Origin: Lactiplantibacillus garii
GTDB lineage: Bacteria > Bacillota > Bacilli > Lactobacillales > Lactobacillaceae
Length of the DNA stretch: 64,000 bases
Direction of reading: 5' to 3'
NCBI RefSeq assembly: GCF_003885105.1
Contig: NZ_QWZQ01000006.1
Span: forward strand, 1 to 64,000
Numbering within the stretch: position 1 is the stretch's first letter; each line of letters starts with the position of its first letter. Shown piece by piece: positions 43,159-50,146 of this stretch. Made by a program: the position numbers and the translations under genes. A model generated the notes under the pieces. That model did not search any database, had not been told where the DNA came from, and saw only the letters and a list, made by a program, of their open reading frames with translations.

Positions 43159-43728
43159 ATGGAAATCGATAACGATCCGGCGTACCAACAAATGATTAAC
43201 GGCGAACTCTACATGGAGTCCCCAATTTTACAGCAACGGCGGCGCGCGGTGCGTACCAAAATCATGCAGTATAATCAGATTGCGGACAGTACCGAGCGGA
43301 ATACCAAGATGAAAAGTTTACTGCGTTCGGTCGGCGACCGGTTCTTCGTGGAACCAACCTTTGAGTTTAGTTACGGGGTCAACATTACCATCGGCGATCA
43401 CTTCTATGCTAATCACGGGGTGACGATCTGTGATGAGGGGTTAGTTAAGATTGGTAACGATTGTAAGTTTGGCCCTAAAGTGGGCTTGTACACTCCGCAA
43501 CACCCGTTAGATCCGGCAGTCCGGCGAACGGAAGCTGAACGGACGGCGCCAATCACGATTGGTAACGACGTCTGGATCGGTGGCAGTGCTATTATTTTGC
43601 CCGGCGTGACGCTGGGGAATAACGTCATCGTTGGTGCTGGCGCAGTTGTGACGCACTCCTTCCCCGATAACGTCATCGTGGTTGGTAATCCGGCCCGGGT
43701 CTTAAAAGAAAATAAGCCGGCAGACTAA
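43159..43728 (+). CDS. Sugar O-acetyltransferase (maltose/galactoside type)
   Basis: A 189-residue protein with a left-handed beta-helix hexapeptide-repeat fold (ITIGDHFYANHGVTICDEG, VKIGNDCKFGPKV, APITIGNDVWIGGSAIILPGVTLGNNVIVGAGAVV). The catalytic His is in PQHPLD. An N-terminal Mac domain (YQQMINGELYMESPIL) identifies the maltose/galactoside acetyltransferase family, which transfers acetyl from acetyl-CoA to sugars. A second family member lies at 48.45 kb. Confidence 0.85.
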   Translation: MEIDNDPAYQQMINGELYMESPILQQRRRAVRTKIMQYNQIADSTERNTKMKSLLRSVGDRFFVEPTFEFSYGVNITIGDHFYANHGVTICDEGLVKIGNDCKFGPKVGLYTPQHPLDPAVRRTEAERTAPITIGNDVWIGGSAIILPGVTLGNNVIVGAGAVVTHSFPDNVIVVGNPARVLKENKPAD

Positions 43729-43801
43729 TTGACAAGCATCCTTGAAACGGTGAAAATAAAGTTAGGGTTGATCTAATTTTTCCACACTAGGAGGAATCAG
43801 T

Positions 43802-44245
43802 ATGTCAGACATGAGTCCTAAGGAATTTAAACATATTTTAGTGGGGGTCGACGATTCCGCTGACGCCCAACTGGCCTTTCGTTACGCAATTAATCGGGCC
43901 AAAACGGACGGTGCGAAGTTGACCATCGTTTCAATTTTGGAACAGCACAGTATGAACGTTTATGAAGCCATGAGTAAGGATTTTATTCACGGGCAGCGTA
44001 AAGATTTGGAAGACCACGTGTTACAGTACCAGAAGCTGGCCCAAGAGTTCGGGGTTAAAGACGTTAGCGTTGTCGTTGACGAAGGTGATCCCGGTGAAAC
44101 GATCGTGAAAGATATTATCCCGGCCGTTAAACCCGATCTATTAGTTATCGGTTCGGTGTCGAAGCAGGGCGTTCGGAAATACTTTGGTTCGCAGGCGGCG
44201 TACATGGCGAAAAACGCGCCGGTTTCCGTTTTAGTGATCCGTTAA
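43802..44245 (+). CDS. Universal stress protein, UspA family
   Basis: A 147-residue protein. KHILVGVDDSADAQLAFRYAI opens the fold; the ATP-binding motif G-2x-G-9x-G(S/T) appears as a variant in VIGSVSKQGVRKYFGSQAAYMAKNAPVSVLVIR. The family forms dimers that bind ATP and are induced by stress. AGGAGG lies eight bases before ATG 43802. A hairpin terminator (44269-44298, CGAGTGGTC/GGCCGCTCG, T5) follows. Confidence 0.9.
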   Translation: MSDMSPKEFKHILVGVDDSADAQLAFRYAINRAKTDGAKLTIVSILEQHSMNVYEAMSKDFIHGQRKDLEDHVLQYQKLAQEFGVKDVSVVVDEGDPGETIVKDIIPAVKPDLLVIGSVSKQGVRKYFGSQAAYMAKNAPVSVLVIR

Positions 44246-44345
44246 TCAAATTCATTGAAATAAAAGTGCGAGTGGTCCTGAAGTGGCCGCTCGTTTTTGT
44301 TAAAATAGAACAATAATCTGAAAACTGAACGGAGACCGTGTCACC

Positions 44346-44987
44346 ATGAAATCAATTAACTTACACCTAGTCGTTGCGGGCGCAACGTATTTTAATCAAT
44401 TGGACCGTTTTCAGGGATGGAGCGGGACCCCGCTAACCCCAGCCGGACAGCAAGCCAGTCTAAAAGTGGGGCACCAGCTAGGACAACTACCCTTAACAAC
44501 TGCTTTTGCTAGTGATACTAGTCGCAGCGTGCAAACCGGCCGGGCCGTCTTGACAGCCGCGACCCAGGAAAACGTCGAGTTGCAAGCCCTTAGCGACTTG
44601 CGCGCCCCGTTTTTCGGTGGCTTTGAAGGCTTAGAACGGGCCGCCGTGTGGTCGGGATTTGCAACTAAGCTGGGGTATGGGAGTTTAGCGACGTTTGCCG
44701 CCGACCAAACGCCCAGTGAATTACAGACGTTATTGCACGACCACGACAGTGCCGGTTTAGCTGAAAGCGGCGCGGAATTTTGGCAACGCTACGTACGGGG
44801 ATTGCAAACCGTTTTTACAGCTACGCCGGATCACGGTCACGCCCTCGTCATTGTGGATAGTTCCAGTATGCGGGCCTTACTGTACCGGGCAACGGGTGAA
44901 CAGCCCCACCAAGCGGACTTGGCGGCCAGTGCCGTGGCCACCCTGACTTACGATGGGGATAACTTGCAACCGCTGAGTGAAGCGTAA
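44346..44987 (+). CDS. Histidine phosphatase-fold protein lacking both catalytic histidines
   Basis: A 213-residue protein that aligns with the phosphoglycerate-mutase/acid-phosphatase family: QGWSGTPLTPAGQQAS, FASDTSRSVQTGRAVL (conserved Arg60) and LRAPFFGGFEGLE are all present. The catalytic RHG tripeptide is replaced: LVVAGAT has Val10-Ala11 where Arg-His should be. The second catalytic His (usually VSHG) is Asp171 in VIVDSSSMRALL. It should therefore be unable to form the phosphohistidine intermediate, and is probably a binding or regulatory pseudoenzyme. It precedes a run of small uncharacterised genes. Confidence 0.75.
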   Translation: MKSINLHLVVAGATYFNQLDRFQGWSGTPLTPAGQQASLKVGHQLGQLPLTTAFASDTSRSVQTGRAVLTAATQENVELQALSDLRAPFFGGFEGLERAAVWSGFATKLGYGSLATFAADQTPSELQTLLHDHDSAGLAESGAEFWQRYVRGLQTVFTATPDHGHALVIVDSSSMRALLYRATGEQPHQADLAASAVATLTYDGDNLQPLSEA

Positions 44988-44990
44988 AAG

Positions 44991-45033
44991 TTATCCACAG
45001 TGCATAAATCGCGCGAATAGGGTGTTTTCCACA
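44991..45033. promoter_or_regulatory. Pair of DnaA-box-like sites
   Basis: TTATCCACA (44991-44999) is a perfect DnaA box and TTTTCCACA (45025-45033) differs at one base. They lie in the 126-bp gap before the 102-residue protein gene. Two more perfect boxes, on the other strand, lie at 46841-46849 and 47571-47579. Confidence 0.5.
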
Positions 45034-45113
45034 GATGAGCGCTTGCGGTCAGCTTAAAAGTGCGCTAATGTGTGATTGAGTTGAAATTAATTTAAATTTA
45101 GGAGTTTTTTAAT

Positions 45114-45422
45114 ATGCAAGTAAACGTAGTAACGAGCGTCGTTGCGGGGCAGGAAACGGTTAAGACCGCCGACGTTCAAGCTTTTATGGATGCTTTAAGG
45201 GAACAAGCGGGTAAGGACTTTACCTTTACGTTGGATACGGATTACGGCCAGAGTTTGACGGATCACGCGGCCGACGTTTACTTGGTCTACTTTGGTTCCC
45301 AAGCTAACTTATCCCCAGAACAACGGTCACAAATGATTATTTTTTACTCGGATGAAGATGTGCATAACTTAGATACCCACCGCTTTGTGGATATGTTGCA
45401 ACAACTGAACAAGGAAAAATAG
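45114..45422 (+). CDS. Hypothetical protein, 102 residues
   Basis: A soluble acidic protein (MQVNVVTSVVAGQETVKTADVQ...). No transmembrane helix or signal peptide, one predicted alpha/beta domain. I do not recognise a family. AGGAG lies nine bases before ATG 45114, and coding base use matches neighbours, so it is a real gene. It begins a run of small genes (45.1-46.8 kb) spaced closely enough to be one operon. Confidence 0.6.
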   Translation: MQVNVVTSVVAGQETVKTADVQAFMDALREQAGKDFTFTLDTDYGQSLTDHAADVYLVYFGSQANLSPEQRSQMIIFYSDEDVHNLDTHRFVDMLQQLNKEK

Positions 45423-45447
45423 GGTCAACCGTGAGGGAAGTGCGAAC

Positions 45448-45705
45448 ATGCAATTGTTGATTTTAGGCTTAGTTGCCATCGGACTCATTGTATTGGAAGA
45501 ATTCGTCTTTTCAGCCAGTCGCTATTTTTGGGTGGGTGGCATCGTCCCGGTCTTATGGACGGTCTTTTTGGCGTACCTCGTCGTCGTTAACGCCGCTACC
45601 CTGAACGTCCGGGATTACGCGCTGGCCATCATTGCCGTTATTATTCCCTACGTTTGTTGGGGAAACGGGTTTCAGCGTGGTCAGAATCGCCGGCAAACGC
45701 GATGA
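45448..45705 (+). CDS. Small three-helix membrane protein
   Basis: An 85-residue protein with three predicted helices (about 2-18, 27-48, 57-72) and a basic tail (GQNRRQTR). GAGGGAAG precedes ATG 45448. Its stop overlaps the start of the acetyltransferase gene (ATGA). Unknown function. Confidence 0.6.
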   Translation: MQLLILGLVAIGLIVLEEFVFSASRYFWVGGIVPVLWTVFLAYLVVVNAATLNVRDYALAIIAVIIPYVCWGNGFQRGQNRRQTR

Positions 45706-46154
45706 TTAAACGAGTTTTGGCGGCCGACCTACCCCGGGATTTATTGTTGGCTGCTGATCCGGATTGGCAGGTTGTTCGTCAATATTTAAATACCGGTGAG
45801 TGTTACGCGGCGTGGCAGCAAGGACGGCTGGTTGGTTTAATGGTACTGACACGGTTAAACGACCGGGCGCGGGAAGTTAAAAACATTGCGGTCGTCCCTA
45901 ATTATCAGCACCGCGGCGTGGCGCGCCGGTTGTTGACAATGGCGATTCAACGTTGCCGCGCGGATCGTAAGTGTGAAGAGCTGTGGATTGGAACCGGCAA
46001 TTCCTCGCTACGGCAGTTGGCCATTTACCAACGGGCCGGTTTTGAAATGCGGACGGTTTGGGTCAATTATTTTGTGGATAACTATGCGGAGCCAATCTTT
46101 GAAAACGGCTTGCGGTGCAAAAGTATGGTACGACTGTGCATAACAACGAAGTAG
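45702..46154 (+). CDS. GNAT-family N-acetyltransferase
   Basis: A 150-residue protein. VKNIAVVPNYQHRGVARRLLTMAIQRC is the core strand and acetyl-CoA loop (Q/R-x-x-G-x-A), and QLAIYQRAGFEMRTVW the final motif. ATG 45702 overlaps the preceding stop by four bases. Substrate unknown. Confidence 0.8.
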   Translation: MIKRVLAADLPRDLLLAADPDWQVVRQYLNTGECYAAWQQGRLVGLMVLTRLNDRAREVKNIAVVPNYQHRGVARRLLTMAIQRCRADRKCEELWIGTGNSSLRQLAIYQRAGFEMRTVWVNYFVDNYAEPIFENGLRCKSMVRLCITTK

Positions 46155-46167
46155 GGAGTGAACGCCA

Positions 46168-46638
46168 GTGTGGCGAGCAGGTAATTTAATCAGTAGTTGG
46201 TTTTACGGCGCAATTGCCGTTTTTATGATCATGTTTTTTACGGCGCGCCAAGAGGTCAATCGGATCGTGTTGCAATTTAATCCGCTGGTGATTTACAGCA
46301 TTATCTGTGCCCTGATTCTTTTTCCAATCGTTAAGTACCGCTGGCCCAAAGTCTTTCGCGTTTGGCGGAAGGCTGCAAAGGAACCGACGACGACCCGACC
46401 AGACGATGATCAGGTGATTCAGGATTCCGGACACCCGTGGTCGGTCGCGGCTAAACGGACGAAGCCCAAGCCAGTACCAACCGCGTTGACGCCGCAAGTC
46501 GAGGCTAAAAGTGACTTTATGGACGGCTTCATTAACTTTTTTAAAAATATTTTGATGACGTTAATTTTAGTTCCCCTGAGTCCGTTTATTTGTGGCTTCT
46601 TCTGGGTCCGTGATCGGCGAGCGGGTGGTCAGCATTAA
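46168..46638 (+). CDS. Membrane protein with basic central linker, unknown
   Basis: A 156-residue protein from GTG 46168 (TAGGGAG upstream). Two N-terminal helices (about 8-25 and 38-54), a charged linker (about 60-110, rich in Lys/Arg/Pro) and a C-terminal hydrophobic segment (NILMTLILVPLSPFICGFFWV). Family not recognised. It overlaps the next small gene. Confidence 0.55.
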   Translation: MWRAGNLISSWFYGAIAVFMIMFFTARQEVNRIVLQFNPLVIYSIICALILFPIVKYRWPKVFRVWRKAAKEPTTTRPDDDQVIQDSGHPWSVAAKRTKPKPVPTALTPQVEAKSDFMDGFINFFKNILMTLILVPLSPFICGFFWVRDRRAGGQH

Positions 46639-46831
46639 GTCTCAGCGCCGAGTTAGTCGGTGGTTGGTCCCGGTAATGATTGTATTAGTCATTGGCGGCA
46701 TGGCCCTGGTTGGGCATAACCAGTGGGCCCAGTTTACGGTTTTACTAGTAGGCCTGATCTTGGTCGACCAAAGTCGTCCCGGGCGGGCACTTAATCACCT
46801 AGTTGTCCACTTATTAACTAAAACAAAATAA
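46625..46831 (+). CDS. Small two-helix membrane protein, unknown
   Basis: About 68 residues. Two hydrophobic helices (WLVPVMIVLVIGGMALV and FTVLLVGLILV) preceded by a basic N-terminus. Start uncertain: GTG 46625 overlaps the preceding gene by 14 bases; GTG 46592 is possible but overlaps by 47. A DnaA-box-like palindrome (TTATCC...GGATAA) lies just after its stop. Confidence 0.5.
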   Translation: MVSIKSQRRVSRWLVPVMIVLVIGGMALVGHNQWAQFTVLLVGLILVDQSRPGRALNHLVVHLLTKTK

Positions 46832-46832
46832 G

Positions 46833-46849
46833 TTATCCCCTGTGGATAA
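46833..46849. promoter_or_regulatory. DnaA-box-like inverted pair
   Basis: TTATCCCCTGTGGATAA contains a perfect reverse-strand DnaA box (TGTGGATAA, 46841-46849) overlapping an imperfect forward one. Confidence 0.4.
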
Positions 46850-46850
46850 A

Positions 46851-46904
46851 AAACAAAGAACATAACTTACTCAGTTTATTTTGAGTGAGTTATGTTCTTT
46901 GTTT
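46851..46904 (-). repeat. Gene-end hairpin, copy H (terminator of the first signal peptidase gene)
   Basis: Arms AAACAAAGAACATAACT/AGTTATGTTCTTTGTTT enclose the conserved apex ACTCAGTTTATTTTGAGT. It is the terminator for the minus-strand gene ending at 46932. The tail found in other copies is missing; the convergent small gene ends there instead. Confidence 0.8.
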
Positions 46905-46931
46905 TAGGACGTTTTTTAGGTCGGTGTTAAC

Positions 46932-47555
46932 TTATTCACTGAAGTTATTCACATACTGCTTACGGTTTTGCCACGGCCAGGCCTTAACGACGCCGATGAC
47001 TTTACTTTCGGGGACGAACCCCCAAGCCCGGCCGTCGTTAGAAACGCTGCGGTGATCGCCCATGACAAAGTAACAGCCCTTAGGGACCCGGTTGTTCGTA
47101 ACTTTGACCTGCCAGTCAGGTTGGTTGTGACTGAGACTAGTTAGGGTCCAGCCGGTGAACTGACTGTGCTGGTTGGCCATGAAACTCCCGGTAGTTTGTT
47201 GATAAGTATTTTTTAAATAGGACTGCTTAACGTGGTGGTTGTTAACGATCAGCGTGCCGTTCTTAGTATAGCGGACGGTATCACCCGCAACGGCCACGAC
47301 TCGTTTGACGTACACGCCGTTTGGATCCTTTTCTTGGGCGTCGACGCCGTACGAATGAAAAACGATCACACTACCCCGTTTGACCGAAACCGGTTTAAAG
47401 GCGACGACCCGTTCATTATTTTGTAAGTTGGGTTGCATGGAACCGCCATCGACTTTTACTAGTGTGAACCAGAATTGCCGAATCAGTAGGGCGACGGTCA
47501 AACCAATGACGATTGGAATGATCCAACTAAGGACGGTCCTTAATTTTGTTGACAT
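46932..47555 (-). CDS. lepB: Type I signal peptidase, tandem copy 1
   Basis: A 207-residue membrane-anchored peptidase. One N-terminal helix (WIIPIVIGLTVALLI), then GGSMQPNL with the catalytic Ser (about residue 38) and YVKRVVAVAGD with the catalytic Lys; the C-terminal MGDHRSVSNDGRAWG is box E. It removes signal peptides from exported proteins. The start is ATG 47555 with GGAGGGGG upstream. It is about 70% identical by eye to the adjacent copy. It keeps all catalytic residues. Confidence 0.9.
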   Translation of the reverse strand: MSTKLRTVLSWIIPIVIGLTVALLIRQFWFTLVKVDGGSMQPNLQNNERVVAFKPVSVKRGSVIVFHSYGVDAQEKDPNGVYVKRVVAVAGDTVRYTKNGTLIVNNHHVKQSYLKNTYQQTTGSFMANQHSQFTGWTLTSLSHNQPDWQVKVTNNRVPKGCYFVMGDHRSVSNDGRAWGFVPESKVIGVVKAWPWQNRKQYVNNFSE

Positions 47556-47570
47556 GATTTCCCCCTCCAA

Positions 47571-47579
47571 TGTGGATAA
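47571..47579. promoter_or_regulatory. DnaA-box-like site
   Basis: TGTGGATAA, a perfect reverse-strand DnaA box, lies 16 bases before the start of signal peptidase copy 1. Confidence 0.4.
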
Positions 47580-47592
47580 CTACAGTATAACA

Positions 47593-47622
47593 AAACCGCG
47601 GACCCGAAACGGCCCGCGGTTT
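47593..47622 (-). terminator. Terminator after signal peptidase copy 2
   Basis: AAACCGCGG pairs exactly with CCGCGGTTT; on the minus strand a short U-rich tail follows. It separates the two signal peptidase genes. Confidence 0.7.
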
Positions 47623-47635
47623 AAATAACTTGTGC

Positions 47636-48253
47636 TTATGGTTGGAAATTGTTGATGTACTGCTTGCGGTTCTGCCACGGCCAAGCCTTAACGACCCCAA
47701 TCATCTTGTTCTTAGGGACGAGGCCCCAGTAACGGCTATCATTGGAGACGCTCCGGTGGTCCCCCATGACGAAGTAGTAGCCCTTAGGCACCTTGTTGGT
47801 AGTCACACTCTTTTTCCACCCCTGGTCGTGACTAAGGCTGACCAGGTTCCAACCGGTGACCTTACTATGACTGTTTGCCATGAACGAGCCGGTGGTTTGT
47901 TGGTAATTGTTCTTGAGGTAGCTTTGTTTGACTAGTTTATTGTTGACGTATAACTGACCGTTACTGGTGTAACGAACGGAATCCCCGGGCATTCCGATGA
48001 CCCGCTTAACGTAAACCGCGTTTTTGGCGGTCTGATCGGGATCAAGCCCGTACGCGTCGAACACGACGACCGATCCCGCCTTAATTTTACTCGTTTTAAA
48101 GGCGACGACCCGCTCGTTATTTTGTAAGTTTGGTTGCATTGAGGTTCCGTCAACTTTAACCATCGTGAACCAGAATTGCCGGATGAGCAGGGCCAGAATT
48201 AAACCGATGGCGATTGGTAGCACCCAGCTCATGATATTTTTAAATGTTTTCAC
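47636..48253 (-). CDS. lepB: Type I signal peptidase, tandem copy 2
   Basis: A 205-residue protein with the same layout as copy 1: N-terminal helix, DGTSMQPNL (catalytic Ser), YVKRVIGMPGD (catalytic Lys) and MGDHRSVSNDSRYWG. The start is GTG 48253 with AAGGGAG nine bases upstream. A TATAAT lies on the minus strand near 48290. The middle region (TSKIKAGSVVVFDAYGLDPDQTA) differs most from copy 1, which may reflect different substrate pockets. Confidence 0.9.
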   Translation of the reverse strand: MKTFKNIMSWVLPIAIGLILALLIRQFWFTMVKVDGTSMQPNLQNNERVVAFKTSKIKAGSVVVFDAYGLDPDQTAKNAVYVKRVIGMPGDSVRYTSNGQLYVNNKLVKQSYLKNNYQQTTGSFMANSHSKVTGWNLVSLSHDQGWKKSVTTNKVPKGYYFVMGDHRSVSNDSRYWGLVPKNKMIGVVKAWPWQNRKQYINNFQP

Positions 48254-48453
48254 GTTGTTAACTCCCTTAAATGTGTGTGTATAGTCTTTATTATATACGA
48301 TGGGTGCCGTTTAGCGAGCTAAAAAAGCTTAAAAGTTCTTGTGGGGTTAAAAATGGGGCCGGTTGCTTTCAAAAATGACCGCGGTTCCCGTTGTAATCGG
48401 GCGGGATTTTTGGTTAACTAGGGCGGTAAGTTATTTTGGGAGGTAAAGTTAAG

Positions 48454-49071
48454 ATGAAATCACAAAAAGAACGGATGTTAGCGGGCGAATTGTACGTGGC
48501 CCACGATGCAGAATTAGGCCGTGAAAATCAGCGGGCCCGGCGGTTGACCCGGTTGTTTAACCAGACGACCGAGGAACAACCGGAAGAACGCCAACGACTT
48601 TTGAAGGCAATGTTTAACCAGTTCGGCACCGGTGGTTACGTTGAACCGCCGTTTCATACCGATTACGGGACTAATACGACGATTGGAAAAAACTTTTACG
48701 CTAATTACGACGCTATTTTCGTGGACTGTGGACCGATTACGATTGGAGATAACGTCTTTATGGGGCCGCGGGTCGGCTTGTACACCGCCGGGCACCCAAT
48801 TGACGCGGCCATTCGCGCCGAACAGTTGGAATATGGGAAGGGCATTACAATCGGTAACGACGTCTGGATGGGCGGTAACGTGGTCGTTAATCCCGGTGTG
48901 ACGATTGGAAATAACGTTGTAATCGGGTCCGGTTCAGTCGTGACCCATGATATTCCGGATAACGTGGTGGCGGTTGGCAATCCTTGTCGGGTTCTACGGG
49001 AAATTAACCAGCGCGATCACGATTACTGGGCGCAACAAAGGACGGCTTACTACGCTGACCGCAACGAGTGA
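48454..49071 (+). CDS. Sugar O-acetyltransferase, second family member
   Basis: A 205-residue hexapeptide-repeat enzyme: Mac domain at the N-terminus (KERMLAGELYVAHDAEL), then ITIGDNVFMGPRVGLYTAGHPID with the catalytic His, and GKGITIGNDVWMGGNVVVNPGVTIGNNVVIGSGSVV. GGGAGG lies 10 bases before ATG 48454. It is related to, but clearly distinct from, the gene at 43.16 kb. Acceptor sugar unknown. Confidence 0.85.
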   Translation: MKSQKERMLAGELYVAHDAELGRENQRARRLTRLFNQTTEEQPEERQRLLKAMFNQFGTGGYVEPPFHTDYGTNTTIGKNFYANYDAIFVDCGPITIGDNVFMGPRVGLYTAGHPIDAAIRAEQLEYGKGITIGNDVWMGGNVVVNPGVTIGNNVVIGSGSVVTHDIPDNVVAVGNPCRVLREINQRDHDYWAQQRTAYYADRNE

Positions 49072-49096
49072 AGCTCATAATAATTGTGTGAATCGG

Positions 49097-49147
49097 ATAC
49101 CAACGGGACTTGAGCGTTAGGGCTTGGGCTTGCCGTTGGTATTTTTA
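49097..49147 (+). terminator. Terminator after the acetyltransferase gene
   Basis: ATACCAACGG pairs exactly with CCGTTGGTAT, followed by TTTTT. The loop is long (about 26 bases) and the hairpin overlaps the end of a convergent small gene. Confidence 0.6.
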
Positions 49148-49281
49148 GTTTTAAAGTTAAAGGGTTGGTCGTGCTTTTCCTTCTTTTCAATGCGACGGAA
49201 AAACAGGGTATTTAAGTAGTAGGTGAATGCAATCATAAAAACAATTAGTAATAAAACGGTGGCAACGGCTTCGGTGACCAT
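49117..49281 (-). CDS. Single-helix small membrane protein, 54 residues
   Basis: ATG 49281 (minus strand) is preceded by GAGGGGG with eight-base spacing. The product has one helix (AVATVLLLIVFMIAFTYYLNTLFF), then a basic/charged tail (RRIEKKEKHDQPFNFKTKN) ending KPKP. No family recognised. It fills most of the otherwise empty gap between 49.07 and 49.44 kb and is divergent from the ABC genes. Confidence 0.6.
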   Translation of the reverse strand: MVTEAVATVLLLIVFMIAFTYYLNTLFFRRIEKKEKHDQPFNFKTKNTNGKPKP

Positions 49282-49435
49282 TTAAGTTCCCCCTCGTGTA
49301 AAGTGACGTTAACTCATTTTATGACGGGACTAGCCGGGGTGCAAGTTTTACTGGTCAACCGGCGTAAACCTAACCATCTAGATTAAAAATAGGGTATCAT
49401 TAAGTGTAAGCGAATACATACAAGGAGGAACCGGC

Positions 49436-50137
49436 ATGGCCTACATTGAAGTGGTAAAAGAAACCCGCACGTTTAAAAATGGTGAACAAACGACGGTCGC
49501 AAACGCCGAGATTTCGTTTGAAGTGGCTCGTGGTAGCGTTGTGACGATCTTGGGCCCTAGCGGCGCGGGTAAATCTACGCTGCTGAACATTTTAGGGGGA
49601 ATGGATAGTCCGACGAGTGGGCAGATTCTGATTGACGGCACCGACATTGCCCAGTTTTCGCCCCGGCAACTCACAACGTATCGCCGGCAGGACGTTGGCT
49701 TCGTTTTTCAGTTTTACAACCTCGTGCCTAACCTGACTGCCCGGGAAAACGTGGAATTAGCCTCACAAATTACTAAGGATGCGCGCGACGTTGACGAAAC
49801 CTTACAGTTAGTTGGGCTAACCAAGCGGGCGGCTAACTTTCCCGCCCAGTTATCGGGTGGTGAGCAGCAACGGGTTGCGATTGCGCGTGCGGTGGCGAAA
49901 CAACCGAAACTACTCCTCTGCGACGAACCGACCGGGGCTTTGGATTATCAAACGGGTAAACAGGTCTTACAAGTGATTCAGGACGCTGCCCGGCGGACTC
50001 AGACGACGGTGATCATCGTCACCCATAACAGTGCAATTGCCCAGATGGGAGACCAGGTGATCCGCATTAACGACGCCCGGGTACAGTCGGTCGAATACAA
50101 CGCCAACCCAACGCCGCTCGCTGACATTGAATGGTAG
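49436..50137 (+). CDS. ABC transporter ATP-binding protein, MacB/LolD-like
   Basis: A 233-residue ATPase. Walker [10 protein letters not shown] (about 41-49), Q-loop [18 protein letters not shown], signature LSGGEQQR and Walker [13 protein letters not shown]. The FYNL.P.LTA.ENV sequence is typical of FtsX-type (MacB/LolD) systems. AGGAGG precedes ATG 49436. It is followed nine bases later by its FtsX-type permease. Confidence 0.9.
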   Translation: MAYIEVVKETRTFKNGEQTTVANAEISFEVARGSVVTILGPSGAGKSTLLNILGGMDSPTSGQILIDGTDIAQFSPRQLTTYRRQDVGFVFQFYNLVPNLTARENVELASQITKDARDVDETLQLVGLTKRAANFPAQLSGGEQQRVAIARAVAKQPKLLLCDEPTGALDYQTGKQVLQVIQDAARRTQTTVIIVTHNSAIAQMGDQVIRINDARVQSVEYNANPTPLADIEW

Positions 50138-50146
50138 GTGGGAGTT

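Noticed and set aside
43729-43801. Structured RNA leader of the Usp gene (Lacto-usp type)
   Set aside because: Only 73 bases separate the genes and no stable fold is seen.
44991-47579. Replication origin
   Set aside because: DnaA-box-like sites are few and spread over 2.6 kb, and no dnaA/dnaN or AT-rich unwinding element is present.
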